The notes under the pieces: generated by a model
What the model saw: only the letters and a program-made list of their open reading frames with translations
What the model was told of the DNA's origin: nothing
Database searches by the model: none
In this document: positions 43,379-55,436 of the stretch, in pieces
Numbering within the stretch: the first letter of the stretch is position 1
How the letters are laid out: the number at the start of each line of letters is the position of its first letter
Position numbers and translations under genes: made by a program
Source: Mycolicibacterium madagascariense
Lineage (GTDB): Bacteria > Actinomycetota > Actinomycetes > Mycobacteriales > Mycobacteriaceae
NCBI RefSeq assembly: GCF_010729665.1
Contig: NZ_AP022610.1
Span: 3,596,001-3,660,000, forward strand
Direction of reading: 5' to 3'
Length of the DNA: 64,000 bases

Positions 43379-45322
43379 GTGTGCGGACTGCTGGCCTACC
43401 TACGCAACCCGTCCGCCGACTCGTCTGCCGAGCTGGTGGACGCGGTGTCCGGAGCCACCCATCTGATGCGGCACCGGGGTCCCGACGAGCCGGGGACCTG
43501 GGCTGACGACGACACCCACGCCGACGTCGTCTTCGGCTTCAACCGCCTGTCGATCATCGACATCGCCCACAGCCACCAACCGCTGAGCTGGGGCCCGCCC
43601 GAACAACCCAACCGCTACCAGTTGGTCTTCAACGGCGAGATCTACAACTACCTCGAGCTACGCGAGGAGCTGACGGCGCGCCATGGCGCCGAGTTCGCCA
43701 CCGACGGTGACGGCGAAGCGATCGTGGCGGGCTTCCACCACTGGGGCGTCGACGTCCTGCACCGGCTGCGCGGCATGTTCGCGTTCGCGCTGTGGGACAC
43801 CGAGGAGCGCGAGTTGTTCTGCGCGCGCGACCCGTTCGGCATCAAGCCCCTCTTCGTGGCGACGGGTCCGGGCGGGACGGTCTTCGGCAGCGAGAAGAAG
43901 TGCCTCCTGGACCTCGCCCGGGAAGCCGGCGTCGACCTGGGCATCGACGAACGCGCGGTGCAGCACTACACCGTCCTGCAGTACGTGCCGGAGCCCGAGA
44001 CGCTGCACCGCGGCATTCGCCGGCTGGAATCCGGCAGCTATGCCCGCACCAGGCCGGGCGGGCAGCCGGAGGTCACGCGGTACTTCGTGCCGCGGTTCGC
44101 CGCGGTGCCGTTCGCGGCGGGCTCCGAGCAGGCCCGCTACGACGAGATCACCGCCGTCCTGGAGGACTCGGTCGCCAAGCACATGCGCGCCGACGTCACG
44201 GTGGGCGCATTCCTGTCCGGGGGCATCGACTCGACGGCCATCGCGGCGCTGGCGATGCGACACAACCCCCGCCTCATCACGTTCACCACGGGCTTCGAGC
44301 GGGAGGGCTTCTCCGAGGTCGACGTCGCCGAGGCGTCGGCGGAGGCGATCGGCGCCCGCCACGTCACGAAGGTGGTCAGCCAGGCCGAGTTCGTGGCGGC
44401 GCTGCCCGAAATCGTCTGGTACTTGGACGAACCCGTCGCCGACCCCGCTCTGGTTCCGCTGTTCTTCATCGCCCGCGAAGCGCGCAAGCACGTCAAGGTG
44501 GTGTTGTCCGGCGAGGGTGCCGACGAGTTGTTCGGCGGGTACACCATCTATCGAGAACCGTTGTCGCTCAAGGCCTTCGACTACGTGCCGGGGCCGTTGC
44601 GACGCTCGCTGGGCAAGGCGTCGCGGCCGCTGCCCGAGGGCGTGCGCGGCAAGAGCCTGCTGCACCGCGGTTCGTTGACGCTGCAGGAGCGCTACTACGG
44701 GAACGCCAGGAGTTTCTCCGACGCCCAGCTGCGCGCGGTGCTGCCGGGCTTTCGGCCGGAGTGGACCCACACCGACGTGACGGCGCCGCTGTACGCCGAG
44801 TCGCAGGGCTGGGATCCGGTCGCGCGCATGCAGCACGTCGACCTGTTCACGTGGCTACGCGGGGACATCCTGGTCAAGGCCGACAAGATGACGATGGCCA
44901 ACTCGCTGGAGTTGCGCGTGCCGTTCCTGGACCCCGAGGTGTTCGCGGTGGCGTCCAGGCTGCCCTTCGATCAGAAGATCACCAGGGCCACCACGAAGTA
45001 CGCGCTGCGTCGCGCGCTGGAGCCGATCGTCCCCGCCCACGTACTCAACCGCGCGAAACTCGGCTTCCCCGTGCCGATTCGGCACTGGTTGCGCTCCGGC
45101 GAGCTGCTCGACTGGGCCTACGCGACGGTGGCGGCGTCACACGCCGACCATCTGGTCGACCTCGTCGAGGTGCGACGGCTGCTCGACGAGCACCGCACCG
45201 GAGCGGCCGACCACAGCCGCCGGCTGTGGACGGTGCTCATCTTCATGCTGTGGCACGCGATCTTCGTCGAGCACACCGTGGTGCCGCAGATCGCCGAGCC
45301 GACGTACCCCGTCCAGCTGTAG
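43379..45322 (+). CDS. asnB: Glutamine-hydrolysing asparagine synthetase AsnB
   Basis: 647-residue class II amidotransferase. Cys2 directly after the start is the glutaminase nucleophile (MCGLLAYLR), so GTG 43379 is fixed. The N-terminal domain has [11 protein letters not shown] and [12 protein letters not shown]; the synthetase domain has the PP-loop [14 protein letters not shown] and [18 protein letters not shown] box lies 6 nt upstream. In mycobacteria this enzyme may also amidate cell-wall precursors; that role is not established by this sequence. Abuts adoK tail to tail with no gap. Confidence 0.95.
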   Translation: MCGLLAYLRNPSADSSAELVDAVSGATHLMRHRGPDEPGTWADDDTHADVVFGFNRLSIIDIAHSHQPLSWGPPEQPNRYQLVFNGEIYNYLELREELTARHGAEFATDGDGEAIVAGFHHWGVDVLHRLRGMFAFALWDTEERELFCARDPFGIKPLFVATGPGGTVFGSEKKCLLDLAREAGVDLGIDERAVQHYTVLQYVPEPETLHRGIRRLESGSYARTRPGGQPEVTRYFVPRFAAVPFAAGSEQARYDEITAVLEDSVAKHMRADVTVGAFLSGGIDSTAIAALAMRHNPRLITFTTGFEREGFSEVDVAEASAEAIGARHVTKVVSQAEFVAALPEIVWYLDEPVADPALVPLFFIAREARKHVKVVLSGEGADELFGGYTIYREPLSLKAFDYVPGPLRRSLGKASRPLPEGVRGKSLLHRGSLTLQERYYGNARSFSDAQLRAVLPGFRPEWTHTDVTAPLYAESQGWDPVARMQHVDLFTWLRGDILVKADKMTMANSLELRVPFLDPEVFAVASRLPFDQKITRATTKYALRRALEPIVPAHVLNRAKLGFPVPIRHWLRSGELLDWAYATVAASHADHLVDLVEVRRLLDEHRTGAADHSRRLWTVLIFMLWHAIFVEHTVVPQIAEPTYPVQL

Positions 45323-46303
<981 letters not shown>

Positions 46304-46374
46304 TCACCCTTCAAATTATTTAAACCGTCTACGTAAGACTAACCCGCAGGTCGGTGCGCTAGCCTAACAACGTC

Positions 46375-47043
46375 ATGGCCGGACCAATCCCGTACCCCGA
46401 GTCCCCCCGCCCGGAATCGTCGTCCCAGCAGCCCTTTCCGCCACCCGGGATGCCGCCTGCCGGGATGCCGCAGCAGGGGCCCATGCCCTACCCGGGACAC
46501 GTCCCGTCGGCCTACCCGGGCGCGCTGCCGCCGCCGGTCAACTATCCCCCGCCACCGCGCCGACGCCGTCTGCTGGTCGGCGGTCTCGGCGCGCTGGTCG
46601 TCGTCCTGGCGATCGCTCTCGTCGTATCCATCGTGATGGCCACCAAGCGCGGCGACGCCGGGCCTCCCGCGTTGTCGAACGCCTCGGCCACCACTGCGAT
46701 TCAGGGGTATCTCGACGCGCTGACGAAGGGCGATGACGAGACGGTCGCCCGCAACAATTCGTGTGGGTTCTACGACGTCGTCACCGACCGCGAGACGGAC
46801 ATGACGCTCGCCAAGCTCGGCAGCGACGCGTTCCGCCGACAGTACGAGAAGGCGACCGTGGCCACGATCGACAAGATCGTGACGTGGTCGCAGTATCAGT
46901 ACCAGGTGCTCTTCACGATGCGAGCCACCCCGGCGGGTCGCAGCCAGGGCTCGGTGCAGCGGCAGGGCATCGCCCAACTCCTGGTCCAGGACGGCACGAT
47001 CCTGGTGTGCTCGTACCTGCCCCGCAACACCGGCCAGTTCTAG
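46375..47043 (+). CDS. Proline-rich single-pass membrane protein (Rv2203-like)
   Basis: 222 residues: a Pro/Gly/Met-rich cytoplasmic N-terminus (1-60), one membrane helix (about 65-86), and an exported domain of about 130 residues resembling the NTF2-like or DUF4878-type domains of mycobacterial lipoproteins (ATTAIQGYLDALTKGDDETVARNNSCGFYD). Function unknown. A TAGCCT box lies 9 nt before the ATG. Ends in a shared hairpin with the convergent Fe-S carrier gene. Confidence 0.86.
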   Translation: MAGPIPYPESPRPESSSQQPFPPPGMPPAGMPQQGPMPYPGHVPSAYPGALPPPVNYPPPPRRRRLLVGGLGALVVVLAIALVVSIVMATKRGDAGPPALSNASATTAIQGYLDALTKGDDETVARNNSCGFYDVVTDRETDMTLAKLGSDAFRRQYEKATVATIDKIVTWSQYQYQVLFTMRATPAGRSQGSVQRQGIAQLLVQDGTILVCSYLPRNTGQF

Positions 47044-47072
47044 CCGCGGGTCACGCGGCGCGAACTGGCCGG
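47030..47072. terminator. Bidirectional terminator hairpin
   Basis: 11-bp outer arms (47030-47040 and 47062-47072) with a further inner stem (47043-47048 and 47054-47059), between two convergent stops. The left arm covers the last codons of the Rv2203-like gene. No T-run on either side. Confidence 0.65.
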
Positions 47073-47079
47073 GTTCGAC

Positions 47080-47445
47080 TCAGTTGAACGAGTCGCCGCA
47101 GGCGCAGGAACCGCCGGCGTTGGGGTTGTCGATGGTGAAGCCGGTCTTCTCGATGCTGTCGACGAAGTCGATCGTCGCGCCCTGCAGGTAGGGGGCGCTC
47201 ATGCGGTCGACGGTCAGCGTGACGCCGTTGAAGTCGACGTTGAGGTCGCCGTCGAGCGTGCGGTCGTCGAAGGCCAGCTCGTAGCGAAGTCCCGCGCAGC
47301 CGCCGGGCTGGACCGCGATGCGCAGGTTCAGATCGTCCCGACCCTCCTGGTCCAGCAGGGACTTGGCCTTCGCCGCGGCGGCGTCGGTGAGGATGGCTCC
47401 GTGAGCTGCGGTAGTCGTGGTGGTCGACTCGTCCTGAACAGTCAT
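47080..47445 (-). CDS. A-type iron-sulfur carrier (HesB/IscA/ErpA family)
   Basis: 121-residue A-type Fe-S assembly protein. The three cluster-binding cysteines are in QPGGCAGLRYEL and GGSCACGDSFN. A Thr-rich N-terminal stretch precedes the domain. Counterpart of Rv2204c; the likely role is delivering Fe-S clusters to enzymes such as LipA, encoded in the same window, but the target is inferred. Confidence 0.93.
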   Translation of the reverse strand: MTVQDESTTTTTAAHGAILTDAAAAKAKSLLDQEGRDDLNLRIAVQPGGCAGLRYELAFDDRTLDGDLNVDFNGVTLTVDRMSAPYLQGATIDFVDSIEKTGFTIDNPNAGGSCACGDSFN

Positions 47446-47520
47446 TCCTTCTCCCTAGTGCCAATCTTCGTCGAGGGGATCGTCGAGCGTTGGTGATGTC
47501 AACGGTACCCTGCCGGACCG

Positions 47521-48597
47521 CTATTCCCGACCCGTGGCGGCGTGCCATCGGGCCGCCGTCTGCAGGGCGAGGCCGTTGAGCTGGTGCGCGGCGTCCTCGA
47601 TCGCCAGTCGAACCGAGCCGGCGAAGTCGGTGATCGAGTGGGCAGCGGTGATGCCTGCGGCGTGCAGGGCCGCGTCGTCGAGGGTGACCTGGCCCGCCAG
47701 CACCACCACCGGGGTGCCCGCGGCCCAGGCGGCCAGCGCGCTGACGACCTTGCCGTGCAGCGACTGGTCGTCGAACCGGCCCTCTCCGGTGACGATCACG
47801 TCGGCGTGGGCGACGTCGCCCGCCAACCCGGTGTGGTCGGCGATGACGGCCGCCCCCGATTCGCGACGGCCACCCAGCGCCAGCAACGCCGCCCCGAGGC
47901 CCCCGGCAGCGCCGGCCCCCGGTGCGGTCCTGACGTCGCGGCCGGTCGCCGCCTCCAGCGTGGCGGCCCATTCGGTCAGGCGCGTCTCGAGCAGCTCGAC
48001 GGTGGCGGGATCGGCGCCCTTCTGCGGCCCGAACACGTGCGCCGCGCCGCGCGGGCCGAGCAGCGGATGCTCGACGTCGGTGGCCGCGATGAGCTCGACC
48101 GGAGCCAGCCGGGCGGCGGCCGCCGCCACCCCGCCGAGTGCGTCGACGAGGCCGCGGCCACCGTCGGTGCAGGCGCTGCCGCCCAACCCGACCACGATGC
48201 GGGTGGCGCCCGCGGACAGGGCGGCATCGACGAGTTGGCCGACTCCCCGGCTGTGGGCGTCGACGGCGGTGCGCAGGGTCGGCGGTCCTCCGAGCAGAGC
48301 CAGTCCACACGCCTGGGCGCATTCGACGTACGCGGTACCCGACGCCGCGTCGAGGACCCAGTGGGCGTTCACCTCGTCGGCGAGCGGTCCGCTCGTCGTG
48401 GCGCATCGTCGTTCGCCGAGCCGGCTGGCCAGCACGTCGACGAAGCCGGGGCCGCCGTCGGATTGGGGGGCGAGGGTGAGCTCGTCGGCGGGCCTGCCAC
48501 GCGCCCATCCGTCGGCGATGGCCTCGGCCGCCTCGACGGCGGTCAGGCTGTCGCCGAAGCAGTCGGGGGCGATCAGCACGCGCAGCGCCTCGCTCAT
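47521..48597 (-). CDS. Glycerate kinase
   Basis: Phosphorylates glycerate with ATP (GlxK/GckA type I family). 358 residues: N-terminal [24 protein letters not shown], central [14 protein letters not shown], then [14 protein letters not shown] and [15 protein letters not shown] are family motifs. ATG 48597 begins the conserved core; the frame is open further upstream without a family match. Divergent from the DUF3043 gene, with 71 bp between starts. Confidence 0.92.
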   Translation of the reverse strand: MSEALRVLIAPDCFGDSLTAVEAAEAIADGWARGRPADELTLAPQSDGGPGFVDVLASRLGERRCATTSGPLADEVNAHWVLDAASGTAYVECAQACGLALLGGPPTLRTAVDAHSRGVGQLVDAALSAGATRIVVGLGGSACTDGGRGLVDALGGVAAAAARLAPVELIAATDVEHPLLGPRGAAHVFGPQKGADPATVELLETRLTEWAATLEAATGRDVRTAPGAGAAGGLGAALLALGGRRESGAAVIADHTGLAGDVAHADVIVTGEGRFDDQSLHGKVVSALAAWAAGTPVVVLAGQVTLDDAALHAAGITAAHSITDFAGSVRLAIEDAAHQLNGLALQTAARWHAATGRE

Positions 48598-48655
48598 TGG
48601 CCAACGGTAGGTCCGTGGGGCCGGAGGTGCATGTCGGGCCGTACCGAAACGGAAG

Positions 48656-48661
48656 TAACCT
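48656..48661 (+). promoter_or_regulatory. -10 box for leaderless DUF3043 gene
   Basis: TAACCT, 7 nt before GTG 48669; fixes that start and may drive the cobUTS genes downstream. Confidence 0.55.
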
Positions 48662-48668
48662 GGCAGGC

Positions 48669-49340
48669 GTGAATCTGCTGGGTCGCAAGAAGGACAACTC
48701 CCCACCGGAGGCGGGCAACGGCTCCACGGTCGCCGAGGTGTCCGCCGGCGAACCGTCGGTCAGCCGTGTCACGGCTCCCAAGGGCAGGCCCACCCCCAAG
48801 CGCAACCAGCCGCGCGCCCGCGGTCCGGTGGCCCCCGCGCCGATGACGTCCGCTGAGGCGCGCAAGCGCAAGAAGGCGGTCAGGCAGTCGTTGACCAAGG
48901 AGGAGCGCAAGGCCGACAAGGTCACGCGCCGCGCCGAGATGGCCGAACGCCGCGAGAAGATGATGTCGGGCAACGACGCCTACCTACTCCCCCGCGACAA
49001 GGGCCCGGTGCGCAAGTACGTCCGCGACCTGGTCGACGCGCGGCGCAGTCTGCTCGGGCTGTTCATGCCCGCCGCGCTGGTCCTGGTGTTCGTCATGCTC
49101 ACCCTGCCGACCGTGCAGATCCAGTACTACGTGCAGTTCGTGATGCTCGCCCTGGTCGTCGTCATGGTCGGCGACGGACTGCTGATCGGTCGCCGGGTCA
49201 CCAAGGCCGTCGACGCGAAGTTCCCCGACCACACCGAGAGCGGGTGGAAGCTCGGGTTCTACGCGGCCAGTCGGGCGTCTCAGCTGCGCCGCATGCGGGC
49301 CCCGCGCCCACAGGTCGAGCGCGGCGCCACGGTCGCCTGA
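48669..49340 (+). CDS. DUF3043 membrane protein (Rv2206-like)
   Basis: 223 residues. A long basic, low-complexity N-terminus (1-110; rich in Lys/Arg, helical [25 protein letters not shown]) is followed by [22 protein letters not shown], two membrane segments (about 135-155 and 160-180) and an amphipathic tail. Function unknown. Only 5 bp separate its stop from cobU. Confidence 0.88.
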   Translation: MNLLGRKKDNSPPEAGNGSTVAEVSAGEPSVSRVTAPKGRPTPKRNQPRARGPVAPAPMTSAEARKRKKAVRQSLTKEERKADKVTRRAEMAERREKMMSGNDAYLLPRDKGPVRKYVRDLVDARRSLLGLFMPAALVLVFVMLTLPTVQIQYYVQFVMLALVVVMVGDGLLIGRRVTKAVDAKFPDHTESGWKLGFYAASRASQLRRMRAPRPQVERGATVA

Positions 49341-49345
49341 CTCGG

Positions 49346-49876
49346 GTGCGCGTCCTCGCGCTCGGCGGCATCCGCTCCGGCAAATCGCAGTGGGCCGAGG
49401 CGGACATCGCCCGGTCCGCGGGCCCCGACGGGTCCGTCCGCTACGTGGCCACCGGCGCCGTCTCCGCGGAACCCGAGTGGGCGGAGCGGGTCGCCGCCCA
49501 CCGCCTGCGCCGACCCGCCTACTGGTCGACGATCGAAAGTGCCGACGTGCCAACGCAATTGCGCGACGAACCGGGTGCACCCACCCTGGTCGACGACGTC
49601 GGCGGCTGGCTCGTCGCCGCCATGGACCGCCGCGGCGCCTGGACCGACGGGCGGATCACCGGCGACGTCGACGAACTGGTGGCCGCGGTCGACGCGTTCC
49701 ACGGTCCGCTGGCCCTGGTCAGCCCGGAAGTCGGGTTGACCGTGGTGCCCGCGACACGATCCGGTCGGCGTTTCGCCGATGAACTGGGATCACTCAACCA
49801 ACGGCTCGCGGCGGTGTGCGACCGCGTCGTACTCGTGGTGGCCGGTCAACCGCTGACGGTCAAGGAGTCACTGTGA
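49346..49876 (+). CDS. cobU: Adenosylcobinamide kinase / guanylyltransferase CobU
   Basis: Bifunctional enzyme that phosphorylates adenosylcobinamide and transfers GMP during nucleotide-loop assembly. 176 residues with P-loop [12 protein letters not shown] (residues 6-17) and YVATG after it. GTG 49346 lies just past the DUF3043 stop. In M. tuberculosis cobU lies elsewhere (Rv0254c, from memory); here cobU, cobT and cobS are one coupled set. Confidence 0.93.
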   Translation: MRVLALGGIRSGKSQWAEADIARSAGPDGSVRYVATGAVSAEPEWAERVAAHRLRRPAYWSTIESADVPTQLRDEPGAPTLVDDVGGWLVAAMDRRGAWTDGRITGDVDELVAAVDAFHGPLALVSPEVGLTVVPATRSGRRFADELGSLNQRLAAVCDRVVLVVAGQPLTVKESL

Positions 49877-50940
49877 CGGACGCTGAACCCACCCTCGAGC
49901 CCAGCTCGGACGTCCCCGCGCTCGACGCGGCGGCGCAGGAGGCCGCCCGCGCGCGGCAGGGCCGGTTGACCAAGCCGCCCGGCGCGCTGGGTCGACTCGA
50001 GGAGCTGTCCATCTGGGTGGCGGCCTGCCAGGGCGAGTGCCCGCCACGCCAATTCGTCCGCCCACGGGTTGTCGTGTTCGCCGGTGATCACGGCGTGACG
50101 GCGGCGGGCGTGTCCGCGTTCCCCTCCGAAGTCACCGGACAGATGGTGGCGAACTTCGACGCGGGCGGCGCGGCGATCAACGTGCTCGCCGGACTCGCCG
50201 GGGCGACGGTGCGCGTGGTCGACATCGCGGTCGACTCCGCCGAGCCGCTGTCCGAGGCCATCGGCGCCCACCGGGTGCGGCGCGGCAGCGGGAACATCGC
50301 CGTCGAGGACGCGCTGACCGACGACGAGGCGACGGCCGCCGTGGCCGCGGGCCGGGCGATCGCCGACGAGGAGGTCGACGGTGGTGCCGACCTGCTGATC
50401 GCCGGTGACATGGGTATCGGAAACACCACGCCCGCAACGACATTGATCGCCGCCCTGACGTCATCGGAGCCCGTCGCGGTGGTGGGTCGCGGCACCGGGG
50501 TGGACGACGCGGGGTGGGCCCGCAAGACCGCCGCCATCCGGGATGCCCTCTTCCGGGCCCGCGACGTGACGTCGGATCCCGTTGCGCTGCTTCGGGTCTG
50601 CGGCGGCGCCGACCTCGCCGCGATGGCCGGCTTCCTCGCCCAGGCCGCGGTGCGCCGCACGCCGGTGCTGCTGGACGGCGTCGTGGTCACCGCGGCCGCG
50701 CTGGTCGCCGCTCGACTCTCCCCCGGCGCGTCGCAATGGTGGCAGGCCGGCCACCGCTCGACCGAACCCGCGCACAGCCTCGCGCTCGCGCACCTCGGCT
50801 TGGAGCCGATCGTCGACCTGGGCATGCGCCTCGGCGAGGGCACCGGCGCTGCGGTGGCACTGCCCGTGCTGCGCGCCGCCGTCGCGACGCTGGCGTCGAT
50901 GGCCACCTTCGACGAGGCCAACGTCACCGATTCACCGTGA
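49873..50940 (+). CDS. cobT: Nicotinate-nucleotide--DMB phosphoribosyltransferase CobT
   Basis: Activates dimethylbenzimidazole as alpha-ribazole phosphate for the lower ligand of cobalamin. 355 residues: [54 protein letters not shown] and the C-terminal catalytic-Glu region [19 protein letters not shown] 49873 overlaps the cobU stop; AAGGAG (49862-49867) is the ribosome site. The stop overlaps cobS (GTGA). Confidence 0.95.
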   Translation: MTDAEPTLEPSSDVPALDAAAQEAARARQGRLTKPPGALGRLEELSIWVAACQGECPPRQFVRPRVVVFAGDHGVTAAGVSAFPSEVTGQMVANFDAGGAAINVLAGLAGATVRVVDIAVDSAEPLSEAIGAHRVRRGSGNIAVEDALTDDEATAAVAAGRAIADEEVDGGADLLIAGDMGIGNTTPATTLIAALTSSEPVAVVGRGTGVDDAGWARKTAAIRDALFRARDVTSDPVALLRVCGGADLAAMAGFLAQAAVRRTPVLLDGVVVTAAALVAARLSPGASQWWQAGHRSTEPAHSLALAHLGLEPIVDLGMRLGEGTGAAVALPVLRAAVATLASMATFDEANVTDSP

Positions 50941-51659
50941 TCGGTTCGCTCGCATCGGCTTTCGCGTTCGCCACCGTGCTACCGGTGCGCACCGACCACC
51001 CCTTCGGCAGGGGTGCCCTCACCGCGCTCCCCGTGGTCGGGGTGGTCCTCGGCGCGGTGGCGGCCGCGGCGGCCTGGGCGGCGACACAGGCGTTCGGCCC
51101 CGGGCTGCTGACGGGCCTGGCGGCGGTGGCCGTGCTCCTGCTGACCACCCGCGGCCTGCACGTCGACGGCTTCGCCGACACCGTGGACGGCCTGGGGTGT
51201 TACGGCCCGCCCGAGCGGGCGCTCCAGGTCATGCGCGACGGGACGGCGGGACCGTTCGGCGTGGCGGCGATCGTCGTGACGGTCGCAGTGCAGGGTGCGG
51301 CGTTCACGCTGCTGGATCCGCTGGCGATCGTGGTGGCCGTGACGACGGGCCGCGTCGCGGTGGTGCTGGCCTGCCGTCGCTCGGTGCCGGCCGCACCGGG
51401 TAGCACCCTCGGCGCCCTGGTGGCCGGCACGCAACCCCGGTGGGTCGGTGCCGCCTGGGCCGTCGCACTGGCCGCGGTTGCGACACTGGCCACCGGACGA
51501 CCCTGGCAGGGCCCGGTGGCGGTGGCGGTCGCGCTCGTGGTCACCGTCGGACTGGTGGCGCACTGCGTGCGACGGTTCGGCGGCATCACCGGTGACGTGC
51601 TCGGCGCGTGCGTCGAGGTGGCGACGACGATCGGCGCCCTCGGCCTGGCCGTCCGTTAG
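50937..51659 (+). CDS. cobS: Adenosylcobinamide-GDP ribazoletransferase CobS
   Basis: Integral membrane cobalamin synthase joining adenosylcobinamide-GDP and alpha-ribazole. 240 residues, six to seven membrane segments; acidic motif [30 protein letters not shown] (about residues 66-95) is the CobS/CDP-alcohol-type metal site. GTG start overlaps the cobT stop. Overlaps ilvE by 4 bp tail to tail. Confidence 0.94.
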   Translation: MIGSLASAFAFATVLPVRTDHPFGRGALTALPVVGVVLGAVAAAAAWAATQAFGPGLLTGLAAVAVLLLTTRGLHVDGFADTVDGLGCYGPPERALQVMRDGTAGPFGVAAIVVTVAVQGAAFTLLDPLAIVVAVTTGRVAVVLACRRSVPAAPGSTLGALVAGTQPRWVGAAWAVALAAVATLATGRPWQGPVAVAVALVVTVGLVAHCVRRFGGITGDVLGACVEVATTIGALGLAVR

Positions 51660-52762
51660 CCGAGGCGCGTCATCCAGTCGTGGGTGTCGGCGAACTTGCC
51701 GCGCTGGATCCCGGTGAGGGTGTCGCGCAGGGCCATCGTGACCTCCCCCGGCTGACCGTCGGCGATGGTGAACTCGCCGTCGCCGGACTTCACGTGCGAC
51801 ACCGGCGTGATGACCGCGGCGGTCCCGCACGCGAACACCTCGGTGATCTCCCCCGCGGCGGCCTTCTTCTGCCACTCGTCGACGTCGATCTTGCGCTCCT
51901 CGACGGAGAAGCCTGCGTCGGTTGCCAAGTGCAGCAACGAATCTCGCGTGATCCCGGGCAGCAGCGAGCCGCTGAGCTCGGGGGTCACCAGCCGGGCCGC
52001 ACCCCCGCTGCCGAAGACGAAGAACAGGTTCATCCCGCCCATCTCCTCGACGTAGCGGCGCTCGATGGCGTCGAGCCACACGACCTGGTCACACCCGTGC
52101 TCGGCCGCCTCGGCCTGGGCCAGCAGCGACGCGGCGTAGTTGCCGCCGAACTTGGCCGCACCGGTGCCGCCGGGGCTGGCCCGCACGTACTCCGTCGACA
52201 GCCACACCGAGACCGGCTTGATGCCGCCCTTGAAGTAGGCACCCGCGGGCGACGCGATCACCAGGTAGCGGTACTCGATCGCGGGCCGCACGCCCAGACC
52301 CGGCTCGGTGGCGAAGATGAACGGCCGCAGGTAGAGCGACTGTTCGCCGCCCGCCGCGGGCACCCAGTCACCGTCGACGGCGATGAGCTGCCGCAGCGAT
52401 TCCAGGAACAGCTCGTCGGGGAGTTCGGGGATGGCCAGTCGACGCGCCGACGTCCGCAGCCGCGCCGCGTTGGCCTCCGGGCGGAACGACACGATCGAGC
52501 CGTCGAGCCAGCGGTAGGCCTTCAGCCCCTCGAAGACCTCCTGCGCGTAGTGCAGCACGATCGCCGACGGGTCGAGTTCGATGGGACCGTAGGGGACGAC
52601 CTTCGCGTCGTGCCAGCCGCGGCCGTCGGTGTAGTCGATCGACACCATGTGGTCGGTGTGGAAGCGCCCGAACCCGGGGTCGGACAGGATGCCGGCACGT
52701 ACCTCGTCGCTCGCCGGACTCGAAGAGCGGGCAAGCGTGAACTCGAGGGGGCCGTCAGTCAT
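51656..52762 (-). CDS. ilvE: Branched-chain amino acid aminotransferase IlvE
   Basis: PLP fold-type IV aminotransferase for the last step of Val, Leu and Ile synthesis. 368 residues. Visible are FEGLKAYRW, the PLP-lysine region [19 protein letters not shown] and a C-terminal GTAAVITPV substrate loop. ATG 52762 lies 22 bp after the gcvT stop, and a strong -10 box fits within that gap, so it need not depend on gcvT. Confidence 0.95.
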   Translation of the reverse strand: MTDGPLEFTLARSSSPASDEVRAGILSDPGFGRFHTDHMVSIDYTDGRGWHDAKVVPYGPIELDPSAIVLHYAQEVFEGLKAYRWLDGSIVSFRPEANAARLRTSARRLAIPELPDELFLESLRQLIAVDGDWVPAAGGEQSLYLRPFIFATEPGLGVRPAIEYRYLVIASPAGAYFKGGIKPVSVWLSTEYVRASPGGTGAAKFGGNYAASLLAQAEAAEHGCDQVVWLDAIERRYVEEMGGMNLFFVFGSGGAARLVTPELSGSLLPGITRDSLLHLATDAGFSVEERKIDVDEWQKKAAAGEITEVFACGTAAVITPVSHVKSGDGEFTIADGQPGEVTMALRDTLTGIQRGKFADTHDWMTRLG

Positions 52763-52768
52763 GGGCCG

Positions 52769-52774
52769 ATTGTA
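52769..52774 (-). promoter_or_regulatory. -10 box for leaderless ilvE
   Basis: TACAAT on the minus strand (context TATACAAT), 6 nt before ATG 52762, within the 22-bp gcvT-ilvE gap. One of the best -10 matches in the window. Confidence 0.6.
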
Positions 52775-52784
52775 TAACCCATGA

Positions 52785-53882
52785 CTACCGAGTTTTGGCC
52801 GCCACGAACGGCGGTGTCACGACCTCGCATTCGAGCGAACGTCCCCGTACGTCCACCGCGACGCGCTTCCCGTCGGTGACGCCCGCGTCGGCGTCGACGA
52901 GCGCCAGCGCGATGCCGAGTTTCAATGTCGGAGAAAAGGTTCCCGACGTCGTGACGCCGATCTCGCGGTCACCGTCGAGCACGGTCATGTCGGCGCGCAG
53001 CACCCCGCGCCCGACCGCCTTCAGGCCACGCAGCAACCGGCGCGGCCCGGCCTCCTTCTCTGCCAGCAGTGCGTCGCGGCCCCAGAAGGCGTCCTTCTTC
53101 CAGCCGATCGCCCACCCGCAGCGGGCCTGTAGCGGCGAGATCTCCGGCGACAGTTCGTGACCGTGCAGCGGGTAGCCCATCTCGGTGCGCAGCGTGTCGC
53201 GGGCGCCGAGTCCGGCGGGCTCCCCGCCCGCGGCCCGGACCGCCTCGACCAGGGCGTCGAACACCACCCCGGCGCGATCCCAGTCCGGCAGCAATTCGAA
53301 GCCCTGCTCGCCGGTGTAGCCGGTGCGACACACGCGGACGGGCACGCCGTCGAACTCCGCGTCGGCGTAGCCCATGTAGTCCATGTCGGTCGGCAGGCCC
53401 AGTGCGCGGAGCACGTCGGTGGACCTGGGCCCCTGCACCGCGAGCACGGCGTAGGACCGGTGCTCGTCGGTGACGGTCACGCCGTCCGGCGCGTTGGCCT
53501 GCAACGCGGCGACCACGGCGGCGGTGTTGGCCGCGTTCGGCACCAGGAACACCTCGTCGTCGGAGACGTAGTAGGCGATCAGGTCGTCGATGACGCCGCC
53601 AGAGTCGTTGCAGCACAACGTGTATTGCGCCTTGCCGGGTCCGATGCGGCGCAGGTCGTTCGTCAGTGCGGCGTTCACGTACTCCGCGGCGCCCGGCCCC
53701 TTCACCAGAGCCTTGCCGAGATGGCTGACGTCGAAGAGGCCGACGGCGGTGCGCGTGGCGTTGTGCTCGGTCACGGTGCCCGCGTAGGACACCGGCATGA
53801 GCCATCCCCCGAATTCGGCGAAGCTCGCCCCCAATTGACGGTGGCGATCCTCCAACGGGCCCTTCAGCAGGTTCTCACTCAC
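52785..53882 (-). CDS. gcvT: Aminomethyltransferase GcvT (glycine cleavage T protein)
   Basis: Tetrahydrofolate-dependent T protein of the glycine cleavage system; its H-protein partner is lipoylated, which fits lipA/lipB nearby. 365 residues: [39 protein letters not shown] and a C-terminal [14 protein letters not shown]. No glycine riboswitch is seen upstream. GTG 53882 has TACGCT 8 nt upstream. Divergent from pepB with 38 bp between; no adenylate cyclase gene intervenes, unlike M. tuberculosis. Confidence 0.95.
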   Translation of the reverse strand: MSENLLKGPLEDRHRQLGASFAEFGGWLMPVSYAGTVTEHNATRTAVGLFDVSHLGKALVKGPGAAEYVNAALTNDLRRIGPGKAQYTLCCNDSGGVIDDLIAYYVSDDEVFLVPNAANTAAVVAALQANAPDGVTVTDEHRSYAVLAVQGPRSTDVLRALGLPTDMDYMGYADAEFDGVPVRVCRTGYTGEQGFELLPDWDRAGVVFDALVEAVRAAGGEPAGLGARDTLRTEMGYPLHGHELSPEISPLQARCGWAIGWKKDAFWGRDALLAEKEAGPRRLLRGLKAVGRGVLRADMTVLDGDREIGVTTSGTFSPTLKLGIALALVDADAGVTDGKRVAVDVRGRSLECEVVTPPFVAAKTR

Positions 53883-53907
53883 AGCGAGCCAGCGTAGTGC
53901 CCCCGGC

Positions 53908-53913
53908 TAGGGT
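53908..53913 (+). promoter_or_regulatory. -10 box for leaderless pepB
   Basis: TAGGGT, 7 nt before GTG 53921; supports that start over the in-frame upstream codons. Confidence 0.55.
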
Positions 53914-53920
53914 GAACTGC

Positions 53921-55426
53921 GTGAGCACCGCACCTGGCTACCAGTCCCCCACCGTCACCGTCTCGGCCTCGCTACCCAAGCGCGCCGGCGGATCGGTACT
54001 GATCGTTCCCGTCGCGACGGGTGACGACGACCAGGCCAGGGTGGTCGCCAATCCATTCCTCGACGCCGCGGCGGTCGGCGAGATCGAGGGGGCCCTCAAG
54101 GCGCTCGGCGCCAAGGGTGGCGCCGATCAGACGACGCGGGCGGTAGCCGCGTCGCTGCCGTTCGCCAGCGTGCTGGCGGTCGGCCTCGGCAAGGCCCGCG
54201 AGGAGTGGTCGCAGGAGGCGGTTCGCCGCGCGGCCGGCGTCGCGGCCCGCGCGCTGAGCGGCACGGAGAGCGTCGTCACCACGCTCTCGGAGCTCGACGT
54301 GGCCGCGGCCGTGGAGGGTCTGATCCTGGGCTCCTACCGGTTCGCCGACTTCCGCAGCACCAAGACCGCGCCCAAGGATGCGCCCCTGGCCAAGATCACG
54401 GCACTGGCCACCGCCAAGTCCGCGAAGACCGAGGCCGTCCGCGGGACCGACGTCGCCACCGCGGTCGCCACCGCCCGCGATCTCGTCAACACTCCTCCGA
54501 GTCACCTGTTCCCCGACGAATTCGCGAAGCGCGCAAGGGCTCTCGGCGAGTCGGTCGGACTGCGGGTGGAGATCCTCGACGAGAAGGGGCTCGAGAAGGG
54601 CGGCTACGGCGGCATCGTCGGCGTCGGCAAGGGGTCCTCACGGCCACCGCGACTGGTCCGCCTGACCCACGCGGGCGGTTCGCGAAAGAGCAAGAAGGTG
54701 GCGCTCATCGGCAAGGGCATCACGTTCGACACCGGTGGCATCTCCATCAAGCCCGCGGCCAACATGCATCACATGACGTCCGACATGGGCGGCGCGGCGG
54801 CCGTCATCGCGACCGTCGTCCTGGCCGCCAAGCAGCAGTTGCCGATCGACGTCGTCGCCACGGTGCCGATGGCGGAGAACATGCCGTCGGCCACCGCGCA
54901 GCGGCCCGGTGACGTGCTGACGCAGTACGGCGGCATCACCGTCGAGGTGCTCAACACCGACGCCGAGGGCCGACTCATCCTCGCCGACGCGATCGTGCGG
55001 GCGTGCGAGGACGACCCCGACTACCTGATCGAGACCTCGACGCTGACCGGCGCGCAAACCGTGGCACTCGGCAGCCGCACCCCCGGCGTGATGGGGAGCG
55101 ACGCGTTCCGCGACCGGGTCGCCACGACGTCGCAGGCGATCGGCGAGAACGCGTGGGCGATGCCGCTGCCCGACGAACTGAAGGACGACTTGAAGTCGAC
55201 GGTCGCCGACCTGGCCAACGTCAGCGGGTCGCGCTACGCGGGCATGCTGGTGGCGGGGGTGTTCCTGCGCGAGTTCGTCGCCGACGGCGTGCAGTGGGCC
55301 CACATCGACGTCGCCGCACCGGCCTACAACACCGGCGGGCCGTGGGGTTACACCGGCAAGGGTGGTACCGGCGTACCGGTTCGCACGATGTTCGCCGTGC
55401 TCGAGGACATCGCCAAGAACGGCTGA
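53921..55426 (+). CDS. pepB: Leucyl aminopeptidase PepB (M17)
   Basis: Cytosolic di-metal aminopeptidase, 501 residues. The N-terminal macro-like domain (about 1-170) is followed by the M17 catalytic domain with [30 protein letters not shown], the [14 protein letters not shown] signature and the C-terminal [10 protein letters not shown]. The metal-binding Lys, Asp and Glu are all in place. GTG 53921 follows the TAGGGT box by 7 nt. Confidence 0.95.
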   Translation: MSTAPGYQSPTVTVSASLPKRAGGSVLIVPVATGDDDQARVVANPFLDAAAVGEIEGALKALGAKGGADQTTRAVAASLPFASVLAVGLGKAREEWSQEAVRRAAGVAARALSGTESVVTTLSELDVAAAVEGLILGSYRFADFRSTKTAPKDAPLAKITALATAKSAKTEAVRGTDVATAVATARDLVNTPPSHLFPDEFAKRARALGESVGLRVEILDEKGLEKGGYGGIVGVGKGSSRPPRLVRLTHAGGSRKSKKVALIGKGITFDTGGISIKPAANMHHMTSDMGGAAAVIATVVLAAKQQLPIDVVATVPMAENMPSATAQRPGDVLTQYGGITVEVLNTDAEGRLILADAIVRACEDDPDYLIETSTLTGAQTVALGSRTPGVMGSDAFRDRVATTSQAIGENAWAMPLPDELKDDLKSTVADLANVSGSRYAGMLVAGVFLREFVADGVQWAHIDVAAPAYNTGGPWGYTGKGGTGVPVRTMFAVLEDIAKNG

Positions 55427-55436
55427 CGCCGGGGAC

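Noticed and set aside
49200..49345. Cobalamin riboswitch before cobU
   Set aside because: cobU starts 5 bp after the DUF3043 stop; there is no room for the structured leader and no B12-box sequence was seen.
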